Positions 12,406-24,690 of a stretch of DNA of 64,000 nt are shown piece after piece (the first letter of the stretch is position 1; every line of letters begins with the position of its first letter). Made by a program: the position numbers and the translations under genes. Where the stretch lies: the NCBI RefSeq assembly GCF_040802235.1, contig NC_133158.1, forward strand, positions 44,458,001-44,522,000, read 5' to 3'. The stretch comes from Manis javanica. Its lineage: Eukaryota; Chordata; Mammalia; Pholidota; Manidae. The notes under the pieces were generated by a model. That model did no database searches, was not told the origin of the DNA, and saw nothing but the letters and a program-made list of their open reading frames with translations.

Positions 12406-15400
12406 TCGTTATCACTCAAGCTCTTTCTTTCAGGAGCAAATGACTCAAAGATGGCAGAGTCACCCAAGAGATGGAACCTGAATCCCTGAGTCACCCCTGG
12501 GTGGAGAGCGACACAATGCTCATCAGACTTTATAGGATGAGAAACATGCTTCTTGGGCATTAAACCATTGAGATGAGGAGTGTTGGTTATAGCACCCAGT
12601 GCGGATTATCCTGAGGAATATAACTATCACTATTAGGGATCTAATGGAGGAATCTGGACAACACTCTGAATGGCAGGAGAGGTGGAAAGAAGAGGGGGTA
12701 GGCAGCTCCACCTGCTCGTCCTCACAGGAATATCAAGCTCTGCATCTCCCTTATGGATATGGGTCCAAGGGAGAATGACCCACACAGGCCCTGCTAGTCC
12801 TACCTTCCCTTGAACACATCCTAGAGTTACTGTTGACTCAGACTAAGTCAGACCACTTACTGCAAAACAGAGTTGTAAAGTGTATGGACCTCATGGAGAG
12901 ACACTGAACTAGTTTCCTAGGAAAGCCTCCAACTGGGGATGAGTGTGGTCCCACGCTAGAGGAAACCAAGGAGCATACCCAAGACTGATTCAACCCAGGT
13001 CAGGCACCCATTTAAAGCAAGATACAGGTGAGATAATTTGAAAGGTAACTCAGCTTGTTAGAGTGGCCATTAAGAAAAGTGTGAAATTAGTCTGGAGGCT
13101 TAGAAACTGTAGAAAAAGAGGAGAGATGGGACTCAGGACATTGTGAGGGGCCACATTGCAATCGGTCTCACCCCAAACTGAACTGATTTAATTGAAATAG
13201 CTTTTCCTGGACCTAGAGCAGCAGAGGTGCCAGGAGACAGGCTTCTCTTGAGAGCTGTGTCCATCAGAGAAGTACTGTCACAAGGCACTGCGGAGCCCCC
13301 TGGGAAGCAGTTCCCTCTCAGGCGGAGAGCCTTGAGGTAAATAAGACTGGACAACACAAGGAGTTGTTCTAGGGGGTCAGGACCATTTTGAAAACATTCT
13401 GGAGGGTTAAGGGGGCCAAAGTTTCAACAAATAACAAGCACATGGGCATCTGAAAGAAGCAGAGAGTAGGCAACGTTGCTGGGGGCAGTGGTGGGGTGGA
13501 CATGTGTACTGACACCGTGCCTGTTTAACCTGAGCTGCAGAAGGCACCCAAGCATATCCCAGCGACCTGAACACCAAGTCAGAGCAAGGCAAGGAAGAGA
13601 GCAATGGCCCTGAAGCTACCTGAAATTCCTGCCCTGCTAACCTGAAAACACAGAAGGGAAGTCCCCACGCAATTCCCAAGGAAGCAGAAGGGAAGCTTTT
13701 GTGACCGAAATTCCTGTGATTCAGTAGGTGAGACTAGTCCAGAAACAGGTGGTCTTGTTATGGACATTGGAACCCTCAGTCTTGGGCTGTCTCTTCTCCC
13801 CCCTTCTACCTGTCCAGTTCTAGAAGCTTCTGGCCCCCCAGCGGCCCGAGGAGACCTCTCCACTTCTCAAGGATACTCCCAGTTTTCCATAAACATGGGA
13901 GCCCCTGGGCCTCATCTTGCACTGCTCTCCTGGGCTCTCATTTGCCTTCTCATATACTTGCACCTTAAATCTCCCATTGGACTGAGCCTCACAGGGGAAG
14001 TAGGTGCTGGTCTCATTTCTTATCCACAGGACTTGGCCAGAGCCAGACACAAAGCAGATTGTCCATGCCATCCTGCTCTGCCTGCCTTCACACTTAAAGG
14101 CAAGTTTTTCCTTCAAGGAAAGGAAGAAAACAACTCTTGATGAATTAAGAACTAAGTCAATTCTTGTCTGTGTTCATCCTGAGGCTGATATTTTAACAAA
14201 AGGAGATTGTGAAAAATATCATGTAAACAAAACATATGGTCCATATGGTCCAGAATTCTTGGAACCTAGACTTTCAGCTAAAAAATGCCCACACATCTCC
14301 CTTGCCATATGTCTTGGGCTGGGTTCCTCCAGAAGCAATCTTTGAGGCAAGAATCTAAGTGTAAGTGGTTTAGCTGGGAGGTTACCTGAGGGAGCATGGG
14401 AAGGGGACAATGACACAGGAAGGAGCAAAGCCAATAGAGAGTCACTGAGCAGGTCACTGGGTGCCTGTTCAGGACCTGCCCCACTAGGGAACTCTGGGAA
14501 GCAGGATGGAACAGCTTCAGAGCAATCTTGCCTGAGGAGCAAAGGAGCTTGGGTAATCCTCCTCCAGCCACACCATTTGGCCTTGGCTGGGGCCGCACTG
14601 AGCAGCGGGCAGTCCCAGCCGTCCTGCATGTAGGCTGGGAGGAGTCCCTGAGTGTCCCAGAAGCTGGCAGGAGGAGGTCATCAGCATCAACTGCAGTGAC
14701 CAGCATGGGAAGATGTGGCAGCCATGTAGGGCATCTGCTTCACCCTCACATCAATCACACATCCCCAGGCCACTCACACGAAGAAATGTGGACAGATGCC
14801 AACCACCTGGGAAACTTGGGCCATATCCATGCCCAGCTCCATAGTGATGGCCACAAAGGTGGTCCAAGTGGCAGAGACTGTGTGCCATCCATCTATATCC
14901 ATCCTCCCAGTGATCCCCCTGTCCTCTTCCTGGACCTGGAATGCGGACACCAAGGTAACCCATCTTAAACTAGGGAAGAAAGGACAGAAATGAAAGATGG
15001 TGGCACGATGAGATGAAGAAACACTGTTCAGACACCAGGAGCTGCGCTCTCAGCCCTGGAAGGCCTCCACCAGACTGTGACTGGTGAGACAGCCCCCGTA
15101 TTGGAGCACTATTACTTGGGGGTGTTGGTTAAAGCAGCTGGGCTGAAATCCCGACTGCCACACCTCCTCCCCTCCACTCTTCTGAGATTTGGACTAAAAT
15201 AGCTCAGGAGAAGACCACTATTTGTTTGCTTGTCATCTTACTTACATTTCCAATCCTATGGAATTTCACTAAAAAGTTGTGCCACCTGGCCAGCAACGCA
15301 GGGAAGCACAGCCTCACATCTCTGATGGAAAATCAAAGAGATGCATCAGCCCTGTTTGTGGGTTAAGCTTCGTCAGCACACACCATCCCTGAAGGGCTCA

Positions 15401-16433
15401 GGGCCAGCAGCCACGCACAAGCACTCCATTTCTCTGAGCCTTACTTTACGTGTTTACAAAATGCAGGGGTAGATGAGATCCCTTGGCAGCCTGAAGCGCA
15501 GAACGCTGTTTGACGTATGAGCATAACGGTCATAAGGGGTAGGAGAGGGAGTGAGAGGGTCCAGTACATGAGAGCTGGGTTGAGAGGTGACAGACCACCA
15601 GGGGGCCGCAGAATGCCAGCTGCTCTGCCAAGGCCACGTGCTCCCCTCACCATCACACACCCACCAAAAGGCTCTCCAACTCATAAAGTGCCCTGCATCC
15701 TGCTTATCATCTACACCAAGAGGATGACAGTGATGTGCACCTTCCTGTGCTTGGAGCCTGGCTGCCGTGGGAGTTGGCTGTGCTGGAGGAAGATCACCGA
15801 CCCGACGGCACGCAGCCTGCATCGCTCCCTCCAGGCTCACAGCTCAGCGGCAGCAAAGACATTCCGCAGCCCCGTGTTCATCGGCTTGGCTCAGTGCCCC
15901 AGTGCTGCAGAGGCTGCTGGATTGGTTGCAAACAAATCACACAGAAGAGCCTGAGCTATACCTGAAGCATGGGAAAATCTGTGGTGACAGCCCACACTGG
16001 CCCGCCTCCGAGGCAGGACATGTGTATGTGTGGAGCTCGCCCACAGTGTCTGGTCTCGGAAGCAGTAGATGCCACGGTGCTGCCGGCTGGCTTCAGCCAT
16101 CAACACACCCCTGTCTGAGGAGAGCCCTGGAGATGGGGTGTGTGATGAAGTGGTACAGCTTGGCCCCCAGAGATGGGGCTGGTGACAGTGATCCACAAGC
16201 CATCCCAATGGCCCCACCACCAGGCCATGATTTTGCACCCCAACAGATTTTTACTCTACCCCTCCTTGGTGTCTGCACCATCCTTATGGGGAGGGATAAA
16301 TGGCGGTCTCCCACATCAAGGGAGTTTCCACCGGGGTGGGGGGAGGGGTGTGAAAATGCATGCCGAACCGTAGGGCACAAGACCGCACAGCGTGTGAAGG
16401 TGCCAGGGACATGGCACAGAAGATAGCCACTGT

Positions 16434-16885
16434 GTTAGTTCCCTCTTTCTGCCGCCACAAATCACGGCCACCCAGTAGCCTAAAACATCCCAGAATTCCC
16501 AGTCTGGAGGTCAGAAGTCTCAAGTGAGCTTTTCAGAGATGGAGGTGTTGGCAGGGCCGAGCTCCTTCTGGGGGTTCCAGGAGGATGTGTGTCCCTGTTT
16601 TTTCCAGTTTCGAGAGGACACCTGCCTCCTTTGGCTTACAGCCCTGCCTCCTTCTTCAAAGAGCCTCACTCCCACCTCTGCTCCATCATCATATCTTTTC
16701 TGACACAATCCTCCTGCATTCCTCTTATAAGGGGTCCCATTGGGGCCCCCAGACAACCAGCATAACCCCATCCAAGATCCATCAGTTAATCACCTCTGCA
16801 AAGTCCCTTTGCCACATGAGGGAACCTAGTCACTGGCTCCTGGGGTTAAAATAACACTGGGGCCATGATTCTATCTACCACCACC
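16434..16885 (-). mobile_element. MLT1-like MaLR LTR, diverged
   Basis: GTGTTAGTTCCCTCTTTCTG, CAGTCTGGAGGTCAGAAGTC, CTCTTATAAGGGGTCCC, AATCACCTCTGCAAAGTCCC are in reverse-complement MLT1 order. Diverged, with insertions. Confidence 0.65.
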
Positions 16886-17094
16886 AGTCTCAGAATTCAG
16901 GGGCTTGAAGACCCCTAGGAACTTGAAAGATGAGGGAGGCATCATAAGGGTCACTGCAGACCCACACAGCACCCTATGGGGATAAGAAATACTGTTAGTT
17001 ACAAGGTACATTGGTAGTCAATGCCTTGTACTGGGTAAAATGGATGTCAAAGACTGCAGGTCTCAGATCAGACTAGAAGAGAAATTCCACCTCA

Positions 17095-17225
17095 TTCCTC
17101 AGCTGCACCACCCTGAGTGCGTCCTTGTCCCTGCTGGACCTTAGCTTCCTCATCTGTAAGATGGGGATAAAGTATACACTTTATAAGACTGTTAAGATTA
17201 AATGGAATAATACACATAAAGAGCT
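17095..17225 (-). mobile_element. MIR SINE
   Basis: CTTAGCTTCCTCATCTGTAA, GATGGGGATAAAGTATACAC and TAAATGGAATAATACACATA are reverse-complement MIR core and 3' parts. Confidence 0.85.
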
Positions 17226-19169
17226 AGCAGCTTGCTTCAGCCTGACATGCAGAAAGGAGCGCATTCCCTCCTGCCTGCCCTGGGAGCTTTACTGTGCCCA
17301 CTTTACAGAGGAGGGTGCAGGGATTGAGGCCTGAGGCAGCCGTGGTGTTTGCACAGGGCAACACAGGCTCAGCAACTAAGCCCAAGTCAAAGCCTAGCTC
17401 TGCTGCCCTCCAATCCGTGGCGGTCTGCTCCCCAGGGAGGGCAGGTGGAGAGGAGGGGCTGCATCCTAGACAGAAGAAATGACATGACAAAGCTATGATG
17501 TGCAGGATCCTGGGCTTGCAGGGTTTGGGCACCTGGTGTCCCTGAGGCCACCCCAGGCATGGAGACTTGTTTACTCTGTTTTTTAGGAGGAGGTGGCCTG
17601 GAAAGGTACCTGTGCCACGGTGCCTGTCTGTCCTGCCTTCCAATGTATATCTATGCACTATGAATGGGGATGACAAGGAAATCCACAACACATTGACTTT
17701 CAAAGACCCTCTTCAGGAAGGAAAATGGAAAACTGAACACAGGCTGACTGAATTCTAGCCAAATCAGGGCCTTCCTTGGCTGTTTACTGAATGAGAGCCC
17801 AGCATCATCTCTTTATGTCCCCTGCCCTAAATACAATGGAAGGGATGCATTCTGAAGTGCCAACAGCAAACACGGGCATGTGTGGGGTCTTCATTCTCAT
17901 ACAAGTATTGGCTAAGCAACTAACTGGCCAGAAATTTGATATCCCTAACCTCATGGAGCCGAGTGGAGGAGACTAGCATTAATCAAAAAATCACGTAAGT
18001 ACATGTGAAATTTAAGCTCTAATAAGTACTCTGAAGAGCAGGATTTTGTGGGGGAGTGGGGGCGGGAGGGGAGGAGTTGTGTCAGAAACAATAGTGTGTT
18101 CACCAAAGCCTGTATCTCTACCTCATGATGCACGGATGGACCACATTTCCAACTTCCCTTGAAAATCAGTATGGCCACATGCCTGCCATCCAGTGATACA
18201 CAGTCACTTTATATCACTTCATACAAGTGATGTTAAGTCACTTCTCGGTCTGGCCCGTTAGAAACCTTCCACATGGAGGATGGCCTTGATTCAGAACACC
18301 TGTGTCATCAGAGACACTCTGTATTATACACTTATGTTGGGTGCAGCCTCCAGGATTTGGGGGTTTATCTTTCACAGTAAGTAGTTTCATCTCAACTACT
18401 CCAGGAAGTAACATGTCAGCTCAGGACTAAAGAATGAGGGCAGTTAACACGAGTAAAGACAGGGGCACTCAAAGGAGCTGATGTGGGAGCATTCAAAGAA
18501 CTGAAACACCCATAAAGTGAAAGGCGACGACCCCACATAGACCATCACAGGCCACACCGAGGAAACTGGCTTCATCTTAAGAGCACAGTGAAGCCATTGA
18601 AGGATGTTAAGCTTGAGGGCAGGAAGCCATAGAAAAGATGACATTCTTAAAAGAGGAGTCTGGCTGCCACAGAGAAATGTACTAAAAAGAGGAAAGTGGA
18701 TACAAAACGGAGAAATCAGAGAGATGCCCAGTGGAAAAATATGGGTGCAGAATGTCATTAGCTCTCCTGAGGTCTTTGGACCAGTCGCTACTTCGAGTGG
18801 GCCACAGGCTCTCCTATGTTGGGCGGGACACACTCAATGGATGGCTTCCAAAGCACAGTGATTGGTTAAAGGAACGAGACCCCAGTGGCCTTGGCCTCAG
18901 GGTGATATTTCTGACATCAGTAAGGTTCACATGAAACACATCAGGGAAGCATGGACCCCTCCCAGTCTAGGTGAACACTGAATGACTCCACCTGGGTCCA
19001 GGTGTTTCCATGCATCTCACAAGTCAAAATCTCAGCCTGGCTTTGGACAAGACAACCACCTAACTGGAACTCTTCGGTTCATTTCCCGATGGGCTAGGGA
19101 TGATCTGTCACTGTCACTTGAGACTGAAACAATCCCTAAGCCTCCCTCAAAACACGAGAATGGAATATA

Positions 19170-19560
19170 AGGATTACAAGACAAGAAAAAAGAAAGGCGC
19201 TGAAGACAGTGGAAAGAAGAGACAAAATTATTGTTATTTACAGATGATAGGACTGTTATCTGGGAACCCTAAAGAATTTATTGAGAAATGATCAGATATT
19301 CTATAGTTCAGCAAAATGAGTAGTTACAGAATTAAATATCCTGATACAGGTAGTCATAAGTAACAGAAAACCAACTCGAGTGCTTTAAGGAAAGAGTCTA
19401 CTTAGGACAACAAAAACCATGACATACTTAGAAATAGAACAGAAAGACCTATATGAAGAAAACTATACAAGTTTACTGAAAGTCATGAAATCCCATAAAG
19501 ACAATCACATAAAGATGTCAATCCTTCCCCCCTGTGTCTCAGTTTATTTATAAATTTAAT
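19170..19560 (+). mobile_element. Old L1 ORF2 fragment
   Basis: TTATTTACAGATGATAGGAC (the FADD-like catalytic region of L1 RT at nucleotide level), GGAACCCTAAAGAATTTATTG, TACTTAGAAATAGAACAGAAAG, GACCTATATGAAGAAAACTA. Degenerate, with an unrelated stretch at about 19350-19405. Confidence 0.7.
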
Positions 19561-20109
19561 GTAATTTTGCCTTCCCATGGAGTTCTATTCTTTTCTCCAA
19601 CATCTTAGATGTTCTATTCTTAAGTGTCTGTGAGACCTGAATAATTCTCTTTTTTTTAGCTCATGTGAGTGGGTTTTCGCTCATTGCCACGAAATAACTA
19701 ACTCAGCCTAGGCTACCCTCCATCTCTTGTGGGCTATATATCATGGGTCTCAAATCCTCTCGTGCATCTTCTTGCATCTCTCTCCAAATGGGTTTTTGCA
19801 GCTTTTTGCAAAAAAAAAAGTTTGTTTTGCTCTTTTTCAAAAAGCTTTTCTGCAGCTTTATCCTGACACAACACCAGCTTTGGCCCCAACTCAACTTCTC
19901 CTTCCCATTAACAGGCTCAGTTCCTCTGATCATTAGCTCATATTCACAAAAGAAGGATTCTGACTGGTTGATCCCACCTCTTGGGTCACAACCAACCACT
20001 GGCCCAGCTGGCTGAGCCAAGAGAAGCAGAGGCCCACAGAACTCTGGGTTGGATTGAGGCCCTAAAGAGGGTGTTGGTGATGGAGGCAATGACTGATCCT
20101 TTACCATAT

Positions 20110-20345
20110 AGTCCTACAAGTATTAATGGCTTCCATTTATCAGGCACCTACGTTGAGCCTGGCACTCAAGTATTTTATCTCATTTCAAATTTTTAACATT
20201 TTCCCATTCACCTTGCCAAGTAGATTTTTATCACTACCTTCATGGTAAGGAAACTGGCTGTTCAAGGTAGGCAACTTCTCTGCAATTACTTGGCCAACTC
20301 TAAGTCCAGTTGAATTATGTGGCCAACTCTAAGTCAAAAATGAAT
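20110..20345 (+). mobile_element. MIR SINE
   Basis: ATCAGGCACCTACGTTGAGC, CTGGCACTCAAGTATTTTAT, TTTTATCACTACCTTCATGG, AAACTGGCTGTTCAAGGTAG follow the MIR forward order. Confidence 0.75.
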
Positions 20346-20599
20346 CCAGTTCCTGGACTCCAGTGTTGGGGTCCTGCCTCCAGCCCCACCCAAGTTTGTG
20401 TTGCACAGCCATGACTCCCAGGCTGGTATGTGCTAATTAACTATGCCTCTGGGTCTACAAAACTGGACACCTCCTCCTGAGTCCTGCCCAGATACTCCAC
20501 CAGCCAACCACCTGCCCCTGGTTACCTACTACCATCATCTTTCTGATATCTGCTGGGTGTGGCAACTTGTCAGAAGATTTGAGTGATTCTCCAAGCCTG

Positions 20600-20765
20600 G
20601 CTGAGCTGCTGTCCCTCTGTTCCACCACAGCACAAATCTCTCCATTTTGCCATCTCCTTATCTAGGCCTCTTCTCCACCAGCCTGCCGGCACATTGACAA
20701 GGGATGGCCACAGCACCAAGTACATACACATAGTAGGAGTTCAAGAAATATGCATGAAACAAAAC
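20600..20765 (+). mobile_element. LINE L2 3' end fragment
   Basis: CCACAGCACCAAGTACATAC, ACATAGTAGGAGTTCAAG and AAATATGCATGAAACAAAAC resemble the L2 terminus (TAGTAGG...AATA...TGAA). Confidence 0.5.
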
Positions 20766-21814
20766 TGAATTAGAAATGCTGCAGCTTGCTGACCCTGGCA
20801 GCCCGCTCGGATGTACCCTGGGGAGTTCCCTCCTCTCTGAGATGAGCACTGCAGCCCACGGGAACCCAGGGCCCTCCAAGCCTGGTGCCATGAGCCACTT
20901 CGGCCTCTGGCCGTATGAGGCCATGGACTCCACACACCTAATTCCAATGCAGAAGGGGTGTGCTCAGAGTCTTCCCTTTGCTTTTAGCTGGAGTTTTACA
21001 CTTTGATGAATTTACCTGGGAAATGAAAACTTAAATTCATCCCCATGGCTCAAAGTAAGTCAGATGCACATTTGTTCTATAATTTCTGTAATTTGGATGA
21101 GGGAGTGTGTCGAGACAGTTGAAGAACCGTTTCCAACATCCCGGCCCTCAGCCCTCTCGCCAACTTCTGCACCAAGGGGCCAGCATTGCCACAGGGGTGG
21201 TTCCTGTCCCTTCCCACTGGAGAACAAATACCCCAGGATTTCCTGCTTTGCATGGAGCCTCCTACAGGGAAGGCATCCTCAATATGAAACCAGGTTTGCT
21301 TCCAGAAGGATCAGAGTCAAAGGGGACCACACTGGCCATCAGGGCCAGACACACCAGTAAGGGGCCTGGTTCCTTGGTGTGAAATGCTCGGGGGAGGAGG
21401 GGACAGTAGGGTGCTGAAGGACAGGGTGTAGATGGGTCGTCTGAATTGTGTATGCAGTTGGTTTGTTCCAACTTTCTTTACCTCGGTCCCATGGGGGCCT
21501 CCAAAGACCACATCACAATCTGTCTGATCTCTGCTGTTCAGGGAGCTCCCCGTGGAGTGTCCCCCAGCCAGCCATCCTGTCGTCAGAGGAGCCCTCAGGC
21601 CGTAGGGAGCCCCAGGATCTCTGGCTGGTTGCTGGTGCCCAAATGATCCTAGTGCTTCTCTAACTGGAAACCCTTTGGGGGAACCCTAAGGTGTCCCCCG
21701 CCCTGTCCCTGATGACCCCAGAGAACTGTCCAGCAGAAGGGGTCTCCTTACACTAGGCAATAAACACTTTTGGGTGGATTTTTTGAGGGCTAATTCTCCC
21801 AAGTGTGCCAGTCC

Positions 21815-22000
21815 CTCTAGGCCGGTACCGCTGGACCGCAAACAGGGCCCAGGACGGGTGCCTGGCCCCGCCTCGGTCTTCCCCCACCGCCGGGGCGCCC
21901 ACCGTGCTGCACAGCCGCACAGCGGGCTCCGTGTGAGAGAGCGCGCGTGCGCACTGCGCTGCTCTGACCCTGGTTAAGGAGCTGGCAAAGGAGCCGATGC
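21815..22000. other. CpG-dense patch about 0.8-1 kb beyond the PCP4 3' end
   Basis: Roughly twenty CpG dinucleotides fall within about 150 bases (21825-21965), including a GCGCGCGTGCGC run. The surrounding flank is CpG-poor, and CpG content stays moderately raised to about 22500. No exon, first-exon donor or known repeat was recognised. It may be an intergenic CpG island, a silent or alternative promoter, or an uncharacterised element. Confidence 0.6.
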
Positions 22001-22794
22001 CCCACGCGGCACATTGCTCTGTCACGGATTCTCTGGGGATGCTGACGATGCCACATTAGGTTACCACCTGACAAAGCTCAAACAGCTGCCAGATTCAGGG
22101 GCTGGGGGGTTTCCTGACACTTGGTGTCAGGCATATGCCCAGCAGGCATACACCCAACCCCCTAGGTCTTGACTCCTCGGAGCTGCCGCCTCCACTGACA
22201 GATCTGTCCCGCTGCCTGCAGAGCCCTTTTGGGGGTGTGCCAAACAATATACCTGCGAGGGTTGCAGGTAAAGAGGTGTGGGAGGCAGAGGAGCCAGACA
22301 CTTTCTCCAAAGTGCCCGTAAATAAGCCTAATGGGTAGCAAGTCACAGTGCAAGGAGTCAGGACTCTGGGGAGACTCCTCCCCGGGGAGCCCCACGGATG
22401 CAGAGAACTGCAGGTAAGCAGCAGATCTGTCCTCGACGGTGGGCACGTACCCTCCGAGCTCCGAAAGGCGCCTGCTGCGTAAACCTGGGTGACACCCGCC
22501 AAACGCGCTCCCCTGCCTTGTTCTCCTGGATGAATCATAATTCCCCAGTGAAACTTCTGAATCTTTGCCCACCGCTTTCCAATACCGGCACTATTCAAAG
22601 AAAAGGTATTACCATCGCAAGTGGGCAGTTAATGCTCTCCAAATGGGACAGGCTTGGCTGAAACAGGACATCTCCTTCTCAGCAGGCATCTTGCTTCCGC
22701 TCTAACTCACAAAGGAGGCAGATGGAGACCTAAAAGACTCGGAGTCATCTTAACCGTGACAGCTGTTAAATTAATACAAATGGAGAGACACACT

Positions 22795-23067
22795 CCAATC
22801 ACGCATCTTAACTCCATTTTATTACAACATCAAGTGAGGAAGGAATGAAACTGGGAATAGACATAGAGATTAAGCCAGTCACAGTTGCACTGTCTACACC
22901 TTCCTGTAAGGGAGTAAATATCGTGGGTCTCTGTACATGCATTGTAGGACTGCTGTGCATGTGTGTATCGTGTGCAGATAATGTTTCTCTAGGTGTTGTT
23001 CTCTTAATTTCTTGATAGATGATAGCTGGAGTTGGTGTCTTCTGGCAGACTAGGAAGGGCTCTCCCG
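22795..23067 (-). other. PCP4: PCP4 3' UTR (terminal exon, noncoding part)
   Basis: Minus-strand sequence following the PCP4 stop codon runs without other recognisable features to an AATAAA hexamer whose complement is at 22818-22823. The cleavage site is inferred at 10-30 bases beyond the hexamer, so the lower boundary is approximate. About 270 bases of 3' UTR is in keeping with the short PCP4 message. Confidence 0.8.
22818..22823 (-). promoter_or_regulatory. PCP4: PCP4 polyadenylation signal AATAAA
   Basis: TTTATT on the plus strand is AATAAA on the PCP4 strand, about 245 bases after the stop codon. It is the first canonical hexamer after the stop. Confidence 0.8.
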
Positions 23068-23226
<159 letters not shown>

Positions 23227-23934
23227 TCACTGAGCTGAAAGCAGGAAGGCAGACAGCCACCCGTCCACCAGGCCGCCCACAACCACCACCCTCAGCACAA
23301 GACCTCGTCGACAATTAACTTCCAGTGGAGCTGTCCAGACCCTCCTCAGAGCTTAGGAGCTGTTTCCTGGCTGCCCCAACTCCACAACTGTGAGAGACGG
23401 CGAAACTCAAGAACAGGCTCAACATCTCAGAGATTTTCTCTACGTGATTTTCCATTTCTCAGGCCGTATTTCACATGTTAACAGTACTGCGCTGTTCCTT
23501 TGTCCTGATACCTCCTGTAGATACAGTTAAATGGGGCTACAGATAGGGACCCAATGGGGGCTGACGCAACAGCTCTGAGTTGTATCAGTCATTGAGTTTC
23601 TGTGTACACTTCTGTTGCCAATGAGATTTGCTTATTGAATTAGGACTTCTGCGTTTATCATTGTCATGAACGGACGCCCCATTTGACATTCACAGACTGA
23701 ACTTTCACAAGTCTTCCATTTTGCTCCCTGGAGTAGGCTTAGCAATTTGTTTGCTAAACCAGAAAGATTTAACTAAGTCAACTGTAATGATAGCTAAAAA
23801 TAGGATTAAGCCAAAGCAAAGTCAAATTTGTGCTGATTTTCCCTTTGTGCTGTGAACCTTACTGAGCAATGGCCAGCTTCAAGTCAAATACTGAACATAA
23901 ATAAATAAATGACATCCTGTAGTCACAGAAGGAT

Positions 23935-24190
23935 AGAAGCTTCAAAATGCCTTCAGTCCAGTGTGAGTGCTAATCACCAGAATCACCAAAGGCATCATTC
24001 TTTTGAAATTCAGGCATGGGTCCCCACTCTACTCGCAGGGCTGTTTCTTTGCACCGCTGCAAAGGCAAGGGTCCTAAGAGAAAGGCCAAGTTAGATAGAT
24101 AATATCCTGGGGGGAGGGCCAGATAGTCCCGTGTTTTTAAAGGTTCTCAGATGATTCTAAGATGCAGCCAGCATTGAGATCCAGCTACTT
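23935..24190 (+). mobile_element. hAT-Charlie MER5-like fragment
   Basis: AATCACCAGAATCACCAAAG near the start and TTAAAGGTTCTCAGATGATT with AGATGCAGCCAGCATTGAG near the end are MER5/Charlie hallmarks. The middle is diverged. Confidence 0.55.
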
Positions 24191-24579
24191 GGTGTACATA
24201 TGAAGCAAAAAATTAGGCCCTGGAGTTAGCTTCGGGGAAACAGGACCCACCTCCTGGCTCTTGGGCTGAGAGTGTCACTGCCACCTGGGCTTCACCCGGA
24301 GCCTGGCAGGGGAGGTGCGTGCCCAGCCTGGGAGGGGGGAGTCGGGGCATTAGAGGCAGGAGAGAAAGCCCCAGCCCAGGAGCAGGGACAGGGTTCCATT
24401 CCTGACTTTGTCACCAGGCAGCCTGAGTTCATCATTTAACCTAAACGTGGTCCATTCATTCCCTTCTTCGGTGACTTTGGCTAATAACAATCAGGCAGCG
24501 CCCACAGCCAGGAGGGCGGAGAGCACTGGGGTTCTTTTACTTGCAGGTGAGGCAGCTTGTTCTCTCCTGCCTGCCCTGG

Positions 24580-24690
24580 TCTCTCTCTCTCCCTCAGTCT
24601 CTTTCCCTCCCTCCATCCCTCCCTCCCTCCCTCTCTCTTTCTCTCTCTGTCCCTCTTCCTCTCTCTCCCTCTCGTGCTTTCTGTCTCTCA
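24580..24690 (+). repeat. CT-rich simple repeat
   Basis: Runs of CTCTCT, CCCTCC and TTCTCTCT over about 110 bases. The remaining 24700-26330 shows no recognised repeat or gene. Confidence 0.9.

Larger units (their letters stand above)
1..22794. other. 3' flank of PCP4, no host gene recognised
   Basis: The 22.8 kb beyond the PCP4 polyadenylation site has many short reading frames on both strands, but none shows a recognisable domain, consistent splice structure or conserved peptide. In human this side of PCP4 is the PCP4-DSCAM interval; no DSCAM exon was seen. Recognisable repeats are listed separately. The stretches 245-3960, 4910-6640, 12410-16430 and 17430-19150 show essentially no repeat or gene I can name. 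Confidence 0.7.

Noticed and set aside
14310-14570. Possible LTR (GGGTTCCTCCAGAAGCAATC, AGTGGTTTAGCTGGGAGG).
   Set aside because: Resembles old ERVL LTR text but I cannot place it in a family or find its ends.
15767-16426. A 219-codon plus-strand frame and several overlapping frames on the other strand.
   Set aside because: GC-rich noncoding DNA with open frames on both strands, no domain, no splice structure.
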